NCBI RefSeq assembly: GCF_024298925.1
Contig: NZ_CP101283.1
Coordinates: forward strand, 868,001-932,000
Length of the DNA: 64,000 nucleotides
Direction: 5' to 3'
Source of the DNA: Phenylobacterium sp. LH3H17
Lineage (GTDB): Bacteria; Pseudomonadota; Alphaproteobacteria; Caulobacterales; Caulobacteraceae
Shown: positions 44,311 through 53,577 of the stretch, piece after piece
Layout of the letters: every line of letters starts with the position of its first letter
Numbering within the stretch: position 1 is the stretch's first letter
Notes under the pieces: generated by a model
Seen by the model: the letters and a program-made list of their open reading frames with translations, nothing else
Told to the model about the DNA's origin: nothing
Database searches by the model: none
Translations under genes and position numbers: made by a program

Positions 44311-45249
44311 ATGGGCGCCATGGAGTCGCCGGAGCCGTCGGAGACCGAGGCGCGCCTGGCCGCCGTGCTTGAAAGCGTCAGCGACGGCTTCTACGCCCTG
44401 GATCGCGACTGGCGCTACGTGCTCTTCAACCGCGCCGCCGAGCGCTATTTCAACGTTTCCAGCACGGCCTTGCTGGGCAAGGTCATGTGGGACGTCTTTC
44501 CCCAAGGTCGCGGGACGCCGTTCGAACGCGCCTGCCGGGCGGCCATGGACAAGGCTGAGACCTCCGTCTTCGAGACCCCGTCGCGCCTGCGCCCCGACCG
44601 TGTGGTGGAGCTGCGGATCGCGCCCATGCATGGCGGCGGCATCGCCGTCACCCTGACCGACATCACCGACCGCAAGCGCAACGAAGCCGCCCGCGAGCTG
44701 CTAATGCGCGAAGTTGATCACCGGGCGCGCAACATGCTGGCGGTGGTCCAGTCGATCATTCAACTGACCCGCGCCGGCGACGTCGCGCGCTACAAGCAGA
44801 TCGTCATCGGCCGGGTCAATGCGCTCGCCCGCGCCCAGGGCGCCCTGGCCAGCCGTCGATGGGAGGGCGCCCTGGTGGCCGAGGTGTTGGCCGAGGAACT
44901 CGCCACGGTGGGCAAGGCCGACGCCTATCATCTGGAGGGCCCGGCGGTGCTGCTTTCGCCCCGGCAGGTCCAGCCGTTCAGCATGGTGGTCCATGAGCTG
45001 GCCACCAACGCCAGCAAGTACGGGGCGTTCGGCGCCGAAGCCGGGGAGGTCCACGTGGACTGGACCCTGGAAGACGACAAGGTCCTGCGGGTGGTCTGGC
45101 GCGAGACCGGCGGACCGCCGGTGCGCGCGCCGACCCGAAAGGGGTTCGGCTCCAAGCTTATCTCCGACCTCGCCCGCCAGCTCGGCGGCGCGGCCAGCTT
45201 CGACTGGGCCCGCGACGGCCTGAGGTTCGAACTGAGCCTGCCGCTCTGA
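44311..45249 (+). CDS. PAS-HWE sensor histidine kinase
   Basis: A 312-residue cytoplasmic kinase with no membrane segments. A PAS domain (about 15-115, FYALDRDWRYVLFNRAAERYF) is followed by the HWE-type core: phospho-acceptor His near 137 in EVDHRARNMLAVVQSI, N-box MVVHELATNASKYGAFG, and the late WRETGGPP and GFGSKLI motifs. HWE kinases in alphaproteobacteria often respond to light or redox and act on PhyR or other response regulators. ATG 44311 is chosen after GGGGGTTGAG. A terminator follows. Confidence 0.9.
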   Translation: MGAMESPEPSETEARLAAVLESVSDGFYALDRDWRYVLFNRAAERYFNVSSTALLGKVMWDVFPQGRGTPFERACRAAMDKAETSVFETPSRLRPDRVVELRIAPMHGGGIAVTLTDITDRKRNEAARELLMREVDHRARNMLAVVQSIIQLTRAGDVARYKQIVIGRVNALARAQGALASRRWEGALVAEVLAEELATVGKADAYHLEGPAVLLSPRQVQPFSMVVHELATNASKYGAFGAEAGEVHVDWTLEDDKVLRVVWRETGGPPVRAPTRKGFGSKLISDLARQLGGAASFDWARDGLRFELSLPL

Positions 45250-45253
45250 GCGT

Positions 45254-45279
45254 ACCCGGCCGCCGCGAAGCGGCCGGGT
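45254..45279 (+). terminator. Intrinsic terminator after the HWE kinase
   Basis: A perfect 10-bp stem (ACCCGGCCGC / GCGGCCGGGT, loop CGCGAA) followed by TTTCG, four bases after the stop codon. The T tract is short. Confidence 0.7.
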
Positions 45280-45331
45280 TTCGTCGTCGTGGTCGACGCC
45301 TCGGAGGGTGACAGGGTCAGCCGCATGACGA

Positions 45332-45358
45332 TTGACGCTCTGCATGGCAAAGCCTAAT
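45332..45358 (+). promoter_or_regulatory. Candidate sigma-70 promoter of the B12 operon
   Basis: TTGACG and GCCTAAT separated by 14 bases fit the Caulobacter housekeeping pattern TTGACGS-N10-14-GCTANAWC fairly well. Transcription would begin just before the riboswitch. Confidence 0.5.
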
Positions 45359-45370
45359 GGCGACCCTGCG

Positions 45371-45530
45371 ACAGGTTCCCCGCGAGGGGATTAATAGGGA
45401 ACTCAGGTGAGATACCTGGGCTGTCCCCGCAACTGTAAGCGGCGAGCCCGCGCGTCACGAGCCACTGGACATCTGTCTGGGAAGGCGGCGCGCATCGGCT
45501 GCGACCCGCGAGCCAGGAGACCTGCCTGAC
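45371..45530 (+). ncRNA. Cobalamin riboswitch
   Basis: A B12-binding leader RNA before btuB. The conserved B12-box AGCCAGGAGACCTGCC is at 45511-45526, and the core GGGAA and CCCGCAACTG segments are seen near 45408 and 45436. Binding of adenosyl- or methylcobalamin should reduce expression of the transport genes. A CCGCGC-TT-GCGCGG stem at about 45602-45615, before the btuB Shine-Dalgarno, may be part of the expression platform. Confidence 0.93.
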
Positions 45531-45647
45531 GCGGTCGTCCTTCGTCCGGCCGGTGGAGCCGCACGAACGGGGAGTACTCCCGAGAGACGACGTCCGTTGG
45601 TCCGCGCTTGCGCGGGCTTCGTCGTCGCGTGTCAGGGGGAAACCCGA

Positions 45648-47582
45648 ATGAAGACCCTATTGCTATCCACCACCGCGCTGCTGTGCGGCGTCTCCACCGG
45701 CGCGCTCGCCCAGGTCGGCCCCATCGCCGCGGCCAGCGTCAGCGAACTGATCGTCACCGCCAATCGCTCGCCCCAGCAGGCCGACCGGGTCGGCCAGAGC
45801 GTCACGGTCCTTGACGCCAGGGACATCGCCGCCAGCCAGGTGGCCGAGGTCTCCACCCTGCTGGCCCAGACCCCGGGCGTCACCGTCTCGCGCAACGGCG
45901 GGATCGGCGGCGCGACCTCGCTGCGCATCCGTGGGGCCGAGACAGACCAGACCGTGGTGGTGGTCGATGGCGTGAAGCTGAACGACCCGTCCCAGGCCGG
46001 CGGCGGCTACAACTTCGCCAACCTGCTGGCCGGCGACATCGCGCGCATCGAGATCCTGCGCGGCGCCCAGTCGACCCTGTGGGGCAGCCAGGCCATCGGC
46101 GGGGTGGTCAATATCGTCACCGCCCAGGCGGTCGAACCGTTCGAAGGCTCCCTGCAGCTCGAGGCCGGCGCCCGGGGCACGGCCTATGCCCGCGCCGCCC
46201 TGGGCGGCAAGGGGGAGCGCCTCGCCTGGCGCCTGGCGGCGGGCCGCTTCGACACCGATGGGGACTCCGCCTATCGCCTGGGATCCGAGACCGACGGCTA
46301 CGAGAACACCGGCTTCAGCGGCCGCGCCGAAATCCAGGCCGCCGACGCCGTGTCGTTCGACCTTCGCGCCGTCTACTCCAAAGGAAAGAACGATTTTGAC
46401 GGCTTCCCGGCGCCGGCCTTCGCCTTCGACGACACCCGGGAATACGGGACAACCGAGGACTTCGTCGGCTACGCGGTGGTCAATTTCGACCTGGGCGCCC
46501 TGAAGAACCGGGTCGCCTATGGCTACACCCGCACCGACCGCCGGAACCTCGATCCCGACCAGGCGGTCACGCCGGTCACCTTCGACGCCCGCGGCGAGAA
46601 CCGGCGCTGGGAGTACCAGGGCGTCTGGACGGTCAGCGAGGCCTGGACCGCCACCTTCGGCGCAGAGAGCGAGGAGGCCGAGATGCGCACGGTCTCGCCC
46701 AGCGCGTTTTCGCCCAACCCGCCGCCCGTGCGCGGCAAGGCGGGGATCGACGGCATCTACGCCCAGGTCCAGGGGGAGGTGATCGACGGCCTCACCCTCA
46801 CCGCGGGCCTGCGCCGCGACAGCCACGACACCTTCGGCGACCAGATGCTGGGCCAGCTCGCCGCGGCCTGGTCGCTCAATGACGGCGACACCGTCCTGCG
46901 CGCCAGCTTTGGCCAGGGCTTCAAGGCCCCGACCCTGTTCCAGCTCTATAGCGACTTCGGCAACCTGGCCCTGGCCCCCGAGGAAGCCGACGGCTGGGAC
47001 GCCGGGATCGAGCACCGCTTCGCCGGCCGCTTCAGGGTCGCCGCCACCTGGTTCCAGCGGGAGACCGAGAACCAGATCGACTTCTTCTCCTGCACGGTGG
47101 GCAATACCAATCGGCTGTGCCAGCGCAACGGCGTCCCCCGCTTCGGCTTCTACGCCAACACCGCGCGCACCAAGGCCCACGGGGTGGAGCTGGAGGGTTC
47201 GGCCGATCTCGGGCCTCTGACGGTCTCGGCCAACTACACCTGGACCGACACCGAGAACGTCTCGCCCCAAGGCGTGAACCACGGCAAGCGTCTCACCCGC
47301 CGGCCGGAGCATCTGGCCAATATCCTGGCGACCTATCGCTGGGCTAACGACGCCTCGATCTCCGGCGCCATCCGCCATGTGGGCGCCAGCTTCGACAATG
47401 CCGGCAATACCTATGTCCTGCAGGGTCACACCTTGCTGGACCTGCGGGCTTCCTATCCCCTGACCGGGGCGCTTGAGGTCTATGGCCGGGTCGAGAACGT
47501 CTTCGACGACGACTATGAGACCACCCGAAACTACAGCTCCCCCGGTCGAGGCGCCTATGTCGGTGTGCGGGCGAAGTTCTGA
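45648..47582 (+). CDS. btuB: TonB-dependent vitamin B12 receptor
   Basis: An outer-membrane cobalamin receptor. It is 644 residues with a signal peptide (about 1-22, ending GALAQ). A TonB box lies near ELIVTANR. The plug domain has QTPGVTVSRNGGIGGATSLRIRG, then VVVDGVKLNDPSQ. The beta-barrel follows, ending in a terminal Phe after GVRAKF. ATG 45648 has a GGGGGAAA Shine-Dalgarno. The riboswitch upstream and BtuFCD downstream confirm the role. Confidence 0.95.
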   Translation: MKTLLLSTTALLCGVSTGALAQVGPIAAASVSELIVTANRSPQQADRVGQSVTVLDARDIAASQVAEVSTLLAQTPGVTVSRNGGIGGATSLRIRGAETDQTVVVVDGVKLNDPSQAGGGYNFANLLAGDIARIEILRGAQSTLWGSQAIGGVVNIVTAQAVEPFEGSLQLEAGARGTAYARAALGGKGERLAWRLAAGRFDTDGDSAYRLGSETDGYENTGFSGRAEIQAADAVSFDLRAVYSKGKNDFDGFPAPAFAFDDTREYGTTEDFVGYAVVNFDLGALKNRVAYGYTRTDRRNLDPDQAVTPVTFDARGENRRWEYQGVWTVSEAWTATFGAESEEAEMRTVSPSAFSPNPPPVRGKAGIDGIYAQVQGEVIDGLTLTAGLRRDSHDTFGDQMLGQLAAAWSLNDGDTVLRASFGQGFKAPTLFQLYSDFGNLALAPEEADGWDAGIEHRFAGRFRVAATWFQRETENQIDFFSCTVGNTNRLCQRNGVPRFGFYANTARTKAHGVELEGSADLGPLTVSANYTWTDTENVSPQGVNHGKRLTRRPEHLANILATYRWANDASISGAIRHVGASFDNAGNTYVLQGHTLLDLRASYPLTGALEVYGRVENVFDDDYETTRNYSSPGRGAYVGVRAKF

Positions 47583-47610
47583 CCCGCGTCTTTCCAATCG
47601 TGGAGGCCCC

Positions 47611-47661
47611 ATGACCGCCGAAGACGACAGGAACGCCGACCACCGCGGGATCGACTTTTGA
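47611..47661 (+). CDS. 16-codon ORF between btuB and btuF
   Basis: ATG 47611 follows a strong Shine-Dalgarno (TGGAGG, five bases away). It encodes 16 mostly charged residues (MTAEDDRNADH, then RGIDF). Its TGA overlaps the likely TTG start of btuF (TTGA). It could be a translational coupler, a degenerate gene remnant or chance. Confidence 0.4.
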   Translation: MTAEDDRNADHRGIDF

Positions 47662-48524
47662 GCTGGATGATCACCCGCAGGTCGGCGCTGGCCGCCGGGG
47701 TCGCCGTCCCGCTTGGCCGCGCCGCCAGGACCGGACCGCGCCGCATCGTCTCGCTCAATCCGTGCCTGGACGCCATCCTGGTCCACGTCGCCGACCGCGG
47801 CCAGATCGTGGCCCTGAGCCACTACTCCCGCGAGCCCAGCAGCTCCAGCATCGGCGCGCTGGGCGCGGCCTTTCCCGTCACCTACGGGACGGCCGAGGAG
47901 GTGCTCGCCTTGGCGCCTGACCTGGTGCTGGCCTCCCGGTTCACGCCGCCGGCGACCCGCGATGCGTTCCGGCGCCTAGGCGTCCCCGCCGAGTTCTTCG
48001 ACCTCAGCGAGACGGTGGCCTCCAGCCTGGCCCAGGTGCGTCATGTGGCGGGCCTCGTCGGCCGTCCGGAACGCGGTGAGGCCCTGGTCGCCCGGATCGA
48101 GGAGGCCCTGGCCGCCGCCGCGCCGCCGCCGGGCGTCCCGGTGCTGACCGCCCTGGTCTTCCAGGCCGGCGGCTTGGCCTCGGCGCGGGGCACCCTGATC
48201 GACGAGATGATGCGCCGCACGGGCTTCGAGAACGCCGCCACTCGATACGGTCTGGAGCGCACCGGCGCCGTGCCGCTGGAATACCTGGTCGCCGACCCGC
48301 CGGACGTCCTGCTGGCGGGACTCGTCAGGCCAGGCGTGCCCACCTGGTCCGACCGGGTGATCGGCCATCCGGCGCTGGCGCGCGTCGCCCACCGCATGCA
48401 CCGGGCCGACTTCCCCCCGCAGCTCACCTTCTGCGGCGGACCGACCCTGATCCGCACCGCCGCCTTCCTGGCCAAGGCGCGCAGGGAGGCCTTGGCGGCC
48501 CGCGCCGCGAGGGGCCGCGCATGA
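47658..48524 (+). CDS. btuF: Vitamin B12 ABC transporter, substrate-binding protein
   Basis: Periplasmic cobalamin-binding protein of about 288 residues. The N-terminus ITRRSALAAGVAVPLG carries paired Arg and could be a Tat signal. The mature part has the BtuF/FhuD two-lobe pattern: RIVSLNPCLDAILVHVA, then PDLVLASRFTPP. The listed start is TTG 47658; ATG 47667 is equally possible. Its stop overlaps btuC by 4 bp. Confidence 0.88.
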   Translation: MSWMITRRSALAAGVAVPLGRAARTGPRRIVSLNPCLDAILVHVADRGQIVALSHYSREPSSSSIGALGAAFPVTYGTAEEVLALAPDLVLASRFTPPATRDAFRRLGVPAEFFDLSETVASSLAQVRHVAGLVGRPERGEALVARIEEALAAAAPPPGVPVLTALVFQAGGLASARGTLIDEMMRRTGFENAATRYGLERTGAVPLEYLVADPPDVLLAGLVRPGVPTWSDRVIGHPALARVAHRMHRADFPPQLTFCGGPTLIRTAAFLAKARREALAARAARGRA

Positions 48525-49498
48525 ACCGCCGCGCCCTCACCCTCGCGGTTCTCGTCTCCCTCGCGGTCCTGCTGGCCCTGGTCAGCATGGCCGCGGGGCG
48601 ACTCTGGGTCCCGTTCGCCGACTGGGCCGACACCGCCGACCCCCGCTCGGTGATCATCCTGGAGCTGCGCCTGCCGCGCACCCTGCTCTGCGTCGCGGTC
48701 GGCGCGGCCTTGGGCATGTCGGGCGCGGCCATGCAGGGCTACACGCGCAACCCCCTGGCCGATCCCGGCGCCCTGGGCGTCTCGTCGATGGCGGCCCTGG
48801 GGGCGGTGCTGACCCTCTATCTCGGCGCCGGCGCCTCCCAGCCCTGGGTGATCGCCGCGGCCGCCATGACCGGCGCCCTGATCGCCGTCTTCCTGCTGTT
48901 GGCCCTCTCGGGGCAGGCCTCGAGCATCGTCACCTTCCTGCTGGCGGGCGTGATCCTGCAGACCGTGGCCGGCGCCGGCGTGGCGCTCGCCCTCAGCCTC
49001 GCGCCCAACCCCTGGGCGGTGAACGAGATCGTCAACTGGCTGATGGGCTCGCTGGCCGACCGCGGCATGGCCGAGGTCCAGATGGTCCTGCCGCTGATCG
49101 CCGTCGGCTGTCTCCTGCTGCTGCTGATCGGACGGGGCCTGGACGCGCTCACGCTCGGCGAGACAGGCGCCCGCTCGCTGGGGATCAACATGACGGCCAC
49201 CCGCTGGCTACTGGCCATCGGCGTCGCACTCACCGCCGGAGCCAGCGTGGCGGTGACCGGGGTCATCGGCTTCGTCGGCCTGATCGTGCCCCACCTGCTA
49301 CGCCCTCTGGTGGGCGCCAGGCCCGGCGGCCTCTTGATCCCCAGCGCCATCGGCGGGGCCGTCCTGGTCCTGGCCGCCGATATCGCCGTGCGCCTGGCGC
49401 CCGCGGCCGGCGAGGTGAAGCTCGGCGTGGCGATGGCGGTCCTGGGTGGGCCGTTCTTCTTCGCCCTGCTGCTCTCCCTGCGGAAGAGGATCGCATGA
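48521..49498 (+). CDS. btuC: Vitamin B12 ABC transporter, permease
   Basis: A 325-residue FecCD-family permease with about ten membrane helices. LRLPRTLLCVAVGAALGMSG and QGYTRNPLADPGALGVS are diagnostic, and the late GVIGFVGLIVPHLLRPLVG is the coupling region that contacts BtuD. The family also includes ferric-siderophore permeases, but riboswitch control and cobQ next door point to cobalamin. ATG overlaps the btuF stop; its stop overlaps btuD. Confidence 0.93.
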   Translation: MNRRALTLAVLVSLAVLLALVSMAAGRLWVPFADWADTADPRSVIILELRLPRTLLCVAVGAALGMSGAAMQGYTRNPLADPGALGVSSMAALGAVLTLYLGAGASQPWVIAAAAMTGALIAVFLLLALSGQASSIVTFLLAGVILQTVAGAGVALALSLAPNPWAVNEIVNWLMGSLADRGMAEVQMVLPLIAVGCLLLLLIGRGLDALTLGETGARSLGINMTATRWLLAIGVALTAGASVAVTGVIGFVGLIVPHLLRPLVGARPGGLLIPSAIGGAVLVLAADIAVRLAPAAGEVKLGVAMAVLGGPFFFALLLSLRKRIA

Positions 49499-50271
49499 GC
49501 GCGCTCAGCGCCCACGCGGTCAGCGTCCGGCTCGGCGATAAGCTGGCGGTCGACGGGGTCGTCGCGACCTTCGAGGCCGGGACCGTCACCGCCATCCTCG
49601 GCCCGAATGGCGCGGGCAAGTCGACCCTGCTCGCCTGCCTGGCCGGCCTGCGCAAGCCGTTGACGGGTCATGTGCGCCTCGACGACGCCCAACTGCTCTC
49701 CGTGGCCCCCCGCGCCCGCGCCCGCCGCATCGGCTTCATCCCCCAGACCCCGGAGATCGCCTGGGCGGTGGAGGCGCGGATCCTGGTCGGCCTCGGCCGC
49801 ACCCCCTTCATCGGCGCCAGCGGCCTGTCGCTGGAGGATTCCGAGGCCATCGACCGGGCCATGGCCGCCGCCGGGGTGGAGGCCCTGGCCGACCGCGATG
49901 TCACCACGCTCTCCGGCGGTGAGCGGGGCCGGGTGCTGATCGCCCGCGCCCTGGCCGGCGATCCGGAATGGCTGCTGGCCGACGAGCCGCTCACCGGCCT
50001 CGATCCCGGCCACCAGCTCGACACCGGCGCCCTGTTCCGCGCCATGGCCCACGACCAGGGTCGCGGCGTGGTCCTGACCCTGCACGACCTGTCGCTGGCC
50101 GCCCGCATCGCCGACCGCATCGTGGTCATGGCGCAGGGCAGGATCCTGGCCGACGGCCCGCCCAGCCAAGCCTTGTCGCCCGAGGTCCTGGCCGCCGCCT
50201 ACGGCATCGAGGCGCGGTTCACCACGGGCGCGGCCGGCCCGCTGATCGAGATCGTCGGGCGGGGCCGCTGA
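49495..50271 (+). CDS. btuD: Vitamin B12 ABC transporter, ATP-binding protein
   Basis: A 258-residue ATPase powering BtuC. Walker A is GPNGAGKST, the signature is [15 protein letters not shown], and Walker B is [31 protein letters not shown] is typical of the FecE/BtuD branch. It overlaps btuC by 4 bp, and the last base of its TGA is shared with the cobQ ATG (TGATG). Confidence 0.94.
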   Translation: MSALSAHAVSVRLGDKLAVDGVVATFEAGTVTAILGPNGAGKSTLLACLAGLRKPLTGHVRLDDAQLLSVAPRARARRIGFIPQTPEIAWAVEARILVGLGRTPFIGASGLSLEDSEAIDRAMAAAGVEALADRDVTTLSGGERGRVLIARALAGDPEWLLADEPLTGLDPGHQLDTGALFRAMAHDQGRGVVLTLHDLSLAARIADRIVVMAQGRILADGPPSQALSPEVLAAAYGIEARFTTGAAGPLIEIVGRGR

Positions 50272-51737
50272 TGGCCGCGCTGATGATCCAGGGCTGCGGC
50301 TCCGACGTTGGCAAGTCGGTGCTGGTGGCCGGGCTCTGCCGCCTGTTCGCCAACCGTGGTCTGACCGTGCGGCCCTTCAAGCCGCAGAACATGTCCAACA
50401 ACGCCGCGGTCACCGTCGACGGCGGCGAGATCGGCCGCGCTCAGGCCTTGCAGGCCGTCGCCTGCCGCACACCGGCCACCGTCCACATGAACCCCGTGCT
50501 GCTGAAGCCCCAGAGCGATGTCGGCGCCCAGCTGGTGGTGCGGGGCAGGATGGCGGGGACCTGGCAGGCGCGCGCCTATCAGGACCGCAAGGGCGAGCTG
50601 CTGGACGTGGTGCTGGAAAGCTTCCGCAGCCTCCAGGCCGAGTGCGACCTGGTGATCGTCGAGGGCGCCGGCAGCCCGGCGGAGACCAACCTGCGGGCCG
50701 GCGACATCGCCAATATGGGCTTCGCCCGCGCCGCCCAGGTCCCCGTGGTCCTGGTCGGCGATATCGACCGGGGGCACGTCATCGCCGCCCTGGTCGGAGC
50801 CCATGCCGTCCTCGACGCGGCCGACCGCGCCATGATCGCCGGCTTCCTGATCAACAAGTTCCGCGGGGATCCCAGCCTGTTCGCCGATGGCCGGGCCGAG
50901 ATCGTGCGGCGCACCGGCTGGGCCGACTGCGGCATGGCCCCCTGGCTGGCCGCCGCCCGGCGCCTGCCCGCCGAGGACGCCGTGGTGCTGGATCGCCGCG
51001 CTCCGGGCGTGAAGCGGCGGGTGAAGATCGTCGCCCCCATGTTCTCGCGCATCGCCAATTTCGACGAATTCGACCCCCTCCGCGCCGAGCCGGAGGTGGA
51101 CTTCGCTTTCGTGCCGCCGGGCACGCCCCTGCCGGGCGACGCCGACCTGGTGATCCTGCCGGGCAGCAAGGCGACGCTCGCCGATCTGGCCTTCCTGCGC
51201 GCCCAGGGGTGGGACATCGACCTCGCCGCCCATGTCCGGCGCGGCGGCCGGGTGCTGGGGATCTGCGGCGGCTTCCAGATGCTCGGCCGGTCCATCGCCG
51301 ATCCGATGGGCGTCGAGGGTCCGCCGGGCGAGGCCGCGGGCCTGGGGCTGCTGGACGTCGCCACCACCCTGACCGACGAAAAGGTGCTGACCCCCACCGC
51401 CGGGCGCCTCCTCGCCGGCGGTCGTTTCGAGGGTTATGAGATCCATGTGGGCCGCACGGCGGGCCCCGATCTCGCCCGCCCCCTGCTGGTCCGCGACGAT
51501 GGAACCTTCGATGGCGCGATCTCCGCAGACGGCCGGGTCATGGGCGCCTATGTCCACGGCCTGTTCGGCCTGGGCGAGGCCAGGGCCGCCCTGCTGGCGC
51601 CCCTGGGCGCGACCTCGGACGGCGTCGATGAGGCCGCCCGGGTGGACGCCGCCCTCGACGAGATCGCCTTGGCGCTGGAGCAGGCCTTCGATGTCGACGC
51701 GCTTGCGGCCATCGCCCGCCTGGAGCCCCGTCCCTGA
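50271..51737 (+). CDS. cobQ: Cobyric acid synthase
   Basis: Amidates four carboxyl groups of adenosylcobyrinic diamide with glutamine and ATP. It is 488 residues, the normal length. An N-terminal P-loop has [16 protein letters not shown], then [13 protein letters not shown]. The C-terminal class I glutaminase has the nucleophile Cys332 in [11 protein letters not shown], and His392 (EIHVGRT) and His429 (YVHGLF). In a transport operon this fits salvage of incomplete corrinoids rather than full de novo synthesis, which is an inference. Confidence 0.95.
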   Translation: MAALMIQGCGSDVGKSVLVAGLCRLFANRGLTVRPFKPQNMSNNAAVTVDGGEIGRAQALQAVACRTPATVHMNPVLLKPQSDVGAQLVVRGRMAGTWQARAYQDRKGELLDVVLESFRSLQAECDLVIVEGAGSPAETNLRAGDIANMGFARAAQVPVVLVGDIDRGHVIAALVGAHAVLDAADRAMIAGFLINKFRGDPSLFADGRAEIVRRTGWADCGMAPWLAAARRLPAEDAVVLDRRAPGVKRRVKIVAPMFSRIANFDEFDPLRAEPEVDFAFVPPGTPLPGDADLVILPGSKATLADLAFLRAQGWDIDLAAHVRRGGRVLGICGGFQMLGRSIADPMGVEGPPGEAAGLGLLDVATTLTDEKVLTPTAGRLLAGGRFEGYEIHVGRTAGPDLARPLLVRDDGTFDGAISADGRVMGAYVHGLFGLGEARAALLAPLGATSDGVDEAARVDAALDEIALALEQAFDVDALAAIARLEPRP

Positions 51738-51941
51738 CCCTGCCGCCGCGGGATCGGCCCGCCCGATCGCGCCTCGGAGCCCGGCGAAACTCGCGCTAGA
51801 CGCGAGTTATTCAACCTTCACCACATAAAAGACGGGTGATGGGCGCCAATTCCTGCGATAACTGTCACCTCGGCGACGGACGCGCGCCGTGGAGGCCGTA
51901 TTACTAGACCTGCTTTCAAACGCTGGGGGGCGTTGTCCGGA

Positions 51942-52538
51942 ATGAGCGACCAGCAGGGCGATCCGCGCACCGCGGCGGAATTACGCCACCGCATGGCCAA
52001 CACGTTCCAGTTGATGTCCGCCCTGGCGCGAATGCGCGCCCAGAGGACCAGCGAACCCGAGGCGCGGCGCCAACTTGTCTGGATGGCCGACGCCATCGGC
52101 TCGCTCGGCGCCTTGGAGCGCCACCGGCAGGAGGCGGGCGTCGACTTCGCGGCCTATCTCTCCGACATGATCCCGGTCTGGCAGCGGCGGCAGGGGACAC
52201 GGCCCGCCGAGATCCAGCTGTCCTGCGCCCAGCTTCACGTCTCCGACCAGGCGGCTTCGACGCTCGCGCTCATCGCTCAGGAGCTGGTCGCCAACGCCCT
52301 GGCCCACGGCTATCCGGACGACCGCGTCGGGGTCGTCAAGATCGGCCTCAAGCGGCTGGAAGACGAACGTTGCGAGCTCACCGTGGTGGACGACGGCCAG
52401 GGTTTCGATCCGGCCGCGCCGGGGGCCCGCGAGCGGTTCGGCCTGTGGTTCGTGCGCAGCCTGGCGGCCCAGGTGCGCGGCGAGTTCGTGCTGGATAGCC
52501 AGGCCGGCGTCTCCGCCCGCATGGTCTTCTCGCTCTAG
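51942..52538 (+). CDS. Small histidine kinase-like protein (HisKA_2/HWE-type)
   Basis: A 198-residue protein of kinase core only. The acceptor region AAELRHRMANTFQLMSALARM has the His in ELRHRM, and the ATP-binding part has LIAQELVANALAHGY (N-box) and VVDDGQGFDP (G1-like). There is no input domain or membrane segment. It may be a histidine phosphotransferase-like or DHp-ATPase module needing another sensor. ATG 51942 is chosen; a TTG three codons upstream is possible. It overlaps the Crp/Fnr stop by 4 bp on the other strand. Confidence 0.83.
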   Translation: MSDQQGDPRTAAELRHRMANTFQLMSALARMRAQRTSEPEARRQLVWMADAIGSLGALERHRQEAGVDFAAYLSDMIPVWQRRQGTRPAEIQLSCAQLHVSDQAASTLALIAQELVANALAHGYPDDRVGVVKIGLKRLEDERCELTVVDDGQGFDPAAPGARERFGLWFVRSLAAQVRGEFVLDSQAGVSARMVFSL

Positions 52539-53266
52539 CCGCGGACCCGGTCGATGGCCGGCTGCGGCAGCAGGCGCTCGTAGTTTCGCCGCACCACGTC
52601 GTAACACTCGCATGATACGGCCTCGAGGCCCTCGCGGCTGATGATGTCGACAACGCCACGGCGATAACGGATGTAGCCCTTTTCCTGCAAGGCGCGGGCG
52701 ACGGCGGTGACCGTGGTCCTCTGCACCCCCAGCATGTCGGCCAGAAACTCCTGGGTCAGGGCCACCGTGTCGCTAGTGATACGGTCGTGGCAGGTCAGCA
52801 GCCACCGGCAGAACCGCGCCTCGACCGAGTGCAGGGCGTTGCAGGCCACCGACTGCACGGCGTGGCCGAACAGGGCCTCGGTGTGCATGTCCACCATCTC
52901 GCGGATCTTGGCGCTCTTCTCCCAGGCCTCGTGCAGCAGGTTCGCCCCTATGCGGGCGGCCCGGGTCGGAGTCTGGACGATGGCCCGCGACAGCGACTGG
53001 CGGGGCGACACGGCGCCCATCAGCCCCAGGGCGCCTTCGCGCCCGATGGTTGCGCTCTCGATGGCCGCGCCGTTCTCCATCAGGGTCATCAGCGAGATGA
53101 CGCCGTCATGCGGGAAATAGACCGTATCGACCCGGTCTCCCGGCTCGTACAGCAGACGTCCCCGTTCCAGATCCACATTGGTAAGATGCGACGCCACCAG
53201 CCTGTAGTCTTCAGGGGGCAGGGCCGAGAGCAAGCGATTTTGCACCGAGATCAGGGGCCTTTGCAT
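52535..53266 (-). CDS. Crp/Fnr-family transcriptional regulator
   Basis: A 243-residue regulator. The N-terminal cyclic-nucleotide-fold domain (about 15-130) has LERGRLLYEPGDRVDTVYFPHDGVISL. The helix-turn-helix follows near 175-205 (LTQEFLADMLGVQRTTVTAVARALQ). No Fnr-type iron-sulfur Cys pattern is seen at the N-terminus. This type is frequent in alphaproteobacteria, often with unknown signal. Two related palindromes lie 64-178 bp upstream and are plausible autoregulatory sites. It is convergent with the kinase at 51942. Confidence 0.92.
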   Translation of the reverse strand: MQRPLISVQNRLLSALPPEDYRLVASHLTNVDLERGRLLYEPGDRVDTVYFPHDGVISLMTLMENGAAIESATIGREGALGLMGAVSPRQSLSRAIVQTPTRAARIGANLLHEAWEKSAKIREMVDMHTEALFGHAVQSVACNALHSVEARFCRWLLTCHDRITSDTVALTQEFLADMLGVQRTTVTAVARALQEKGYIRYRRGVVDIISREGLEAVSCECYDVVRRNYERLLPQPAIDRVRG

Positions 53267-53577
53267 CGGGGAATCGGAACGCAGCCATATGGCTTAGGTT
53301 GCAAGTTATCGACGGCGCCCCGCAAAGACTGTCGAGAACTCGACACAAATGCGATGCGAGTTCGGCAAAAGCAGAATTAGCCCCTCAAGAGCAGCGAAGA
53401 TATGTCCCGTGATGACGGCGCTCAGATGTGTCGACAAGTCGACGCAAGTATAGCTGCGGCGCGCAAATTCCCGGCCTGAGAATCCGCTGCTGATCTTGAA
53501 GCGGTGATCTTACGACTTTAAGCGCGACGATGCGTCGCACAGTCGCCTCGATCCAGCGCGGACGGGAGCTTACGTCC
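53267..53577. promoter_or_regulatory. Intergenic region with two TGTCGA-type palindromes
   Basis: No gene is visible. TGTCGAG-AA-CTCGACA at 53330-53345 is a perfect palindrome, and TGTCGAC-AA-GTCGACG at 53429-53444 differs from perfect by one base. Their centres are 99 bp apart. The form TGTCGA-N4-TCGACA is close to the Crp/Fnr operator geometry. Confidence 0.6.

Noticed and set aside
53267..53577. Small gene between the Crp/Fnr regulator and the stress protein
   Set aside because: No frame with a ribosome site and coding-like composition; the palindromes are better explained as binding sites.
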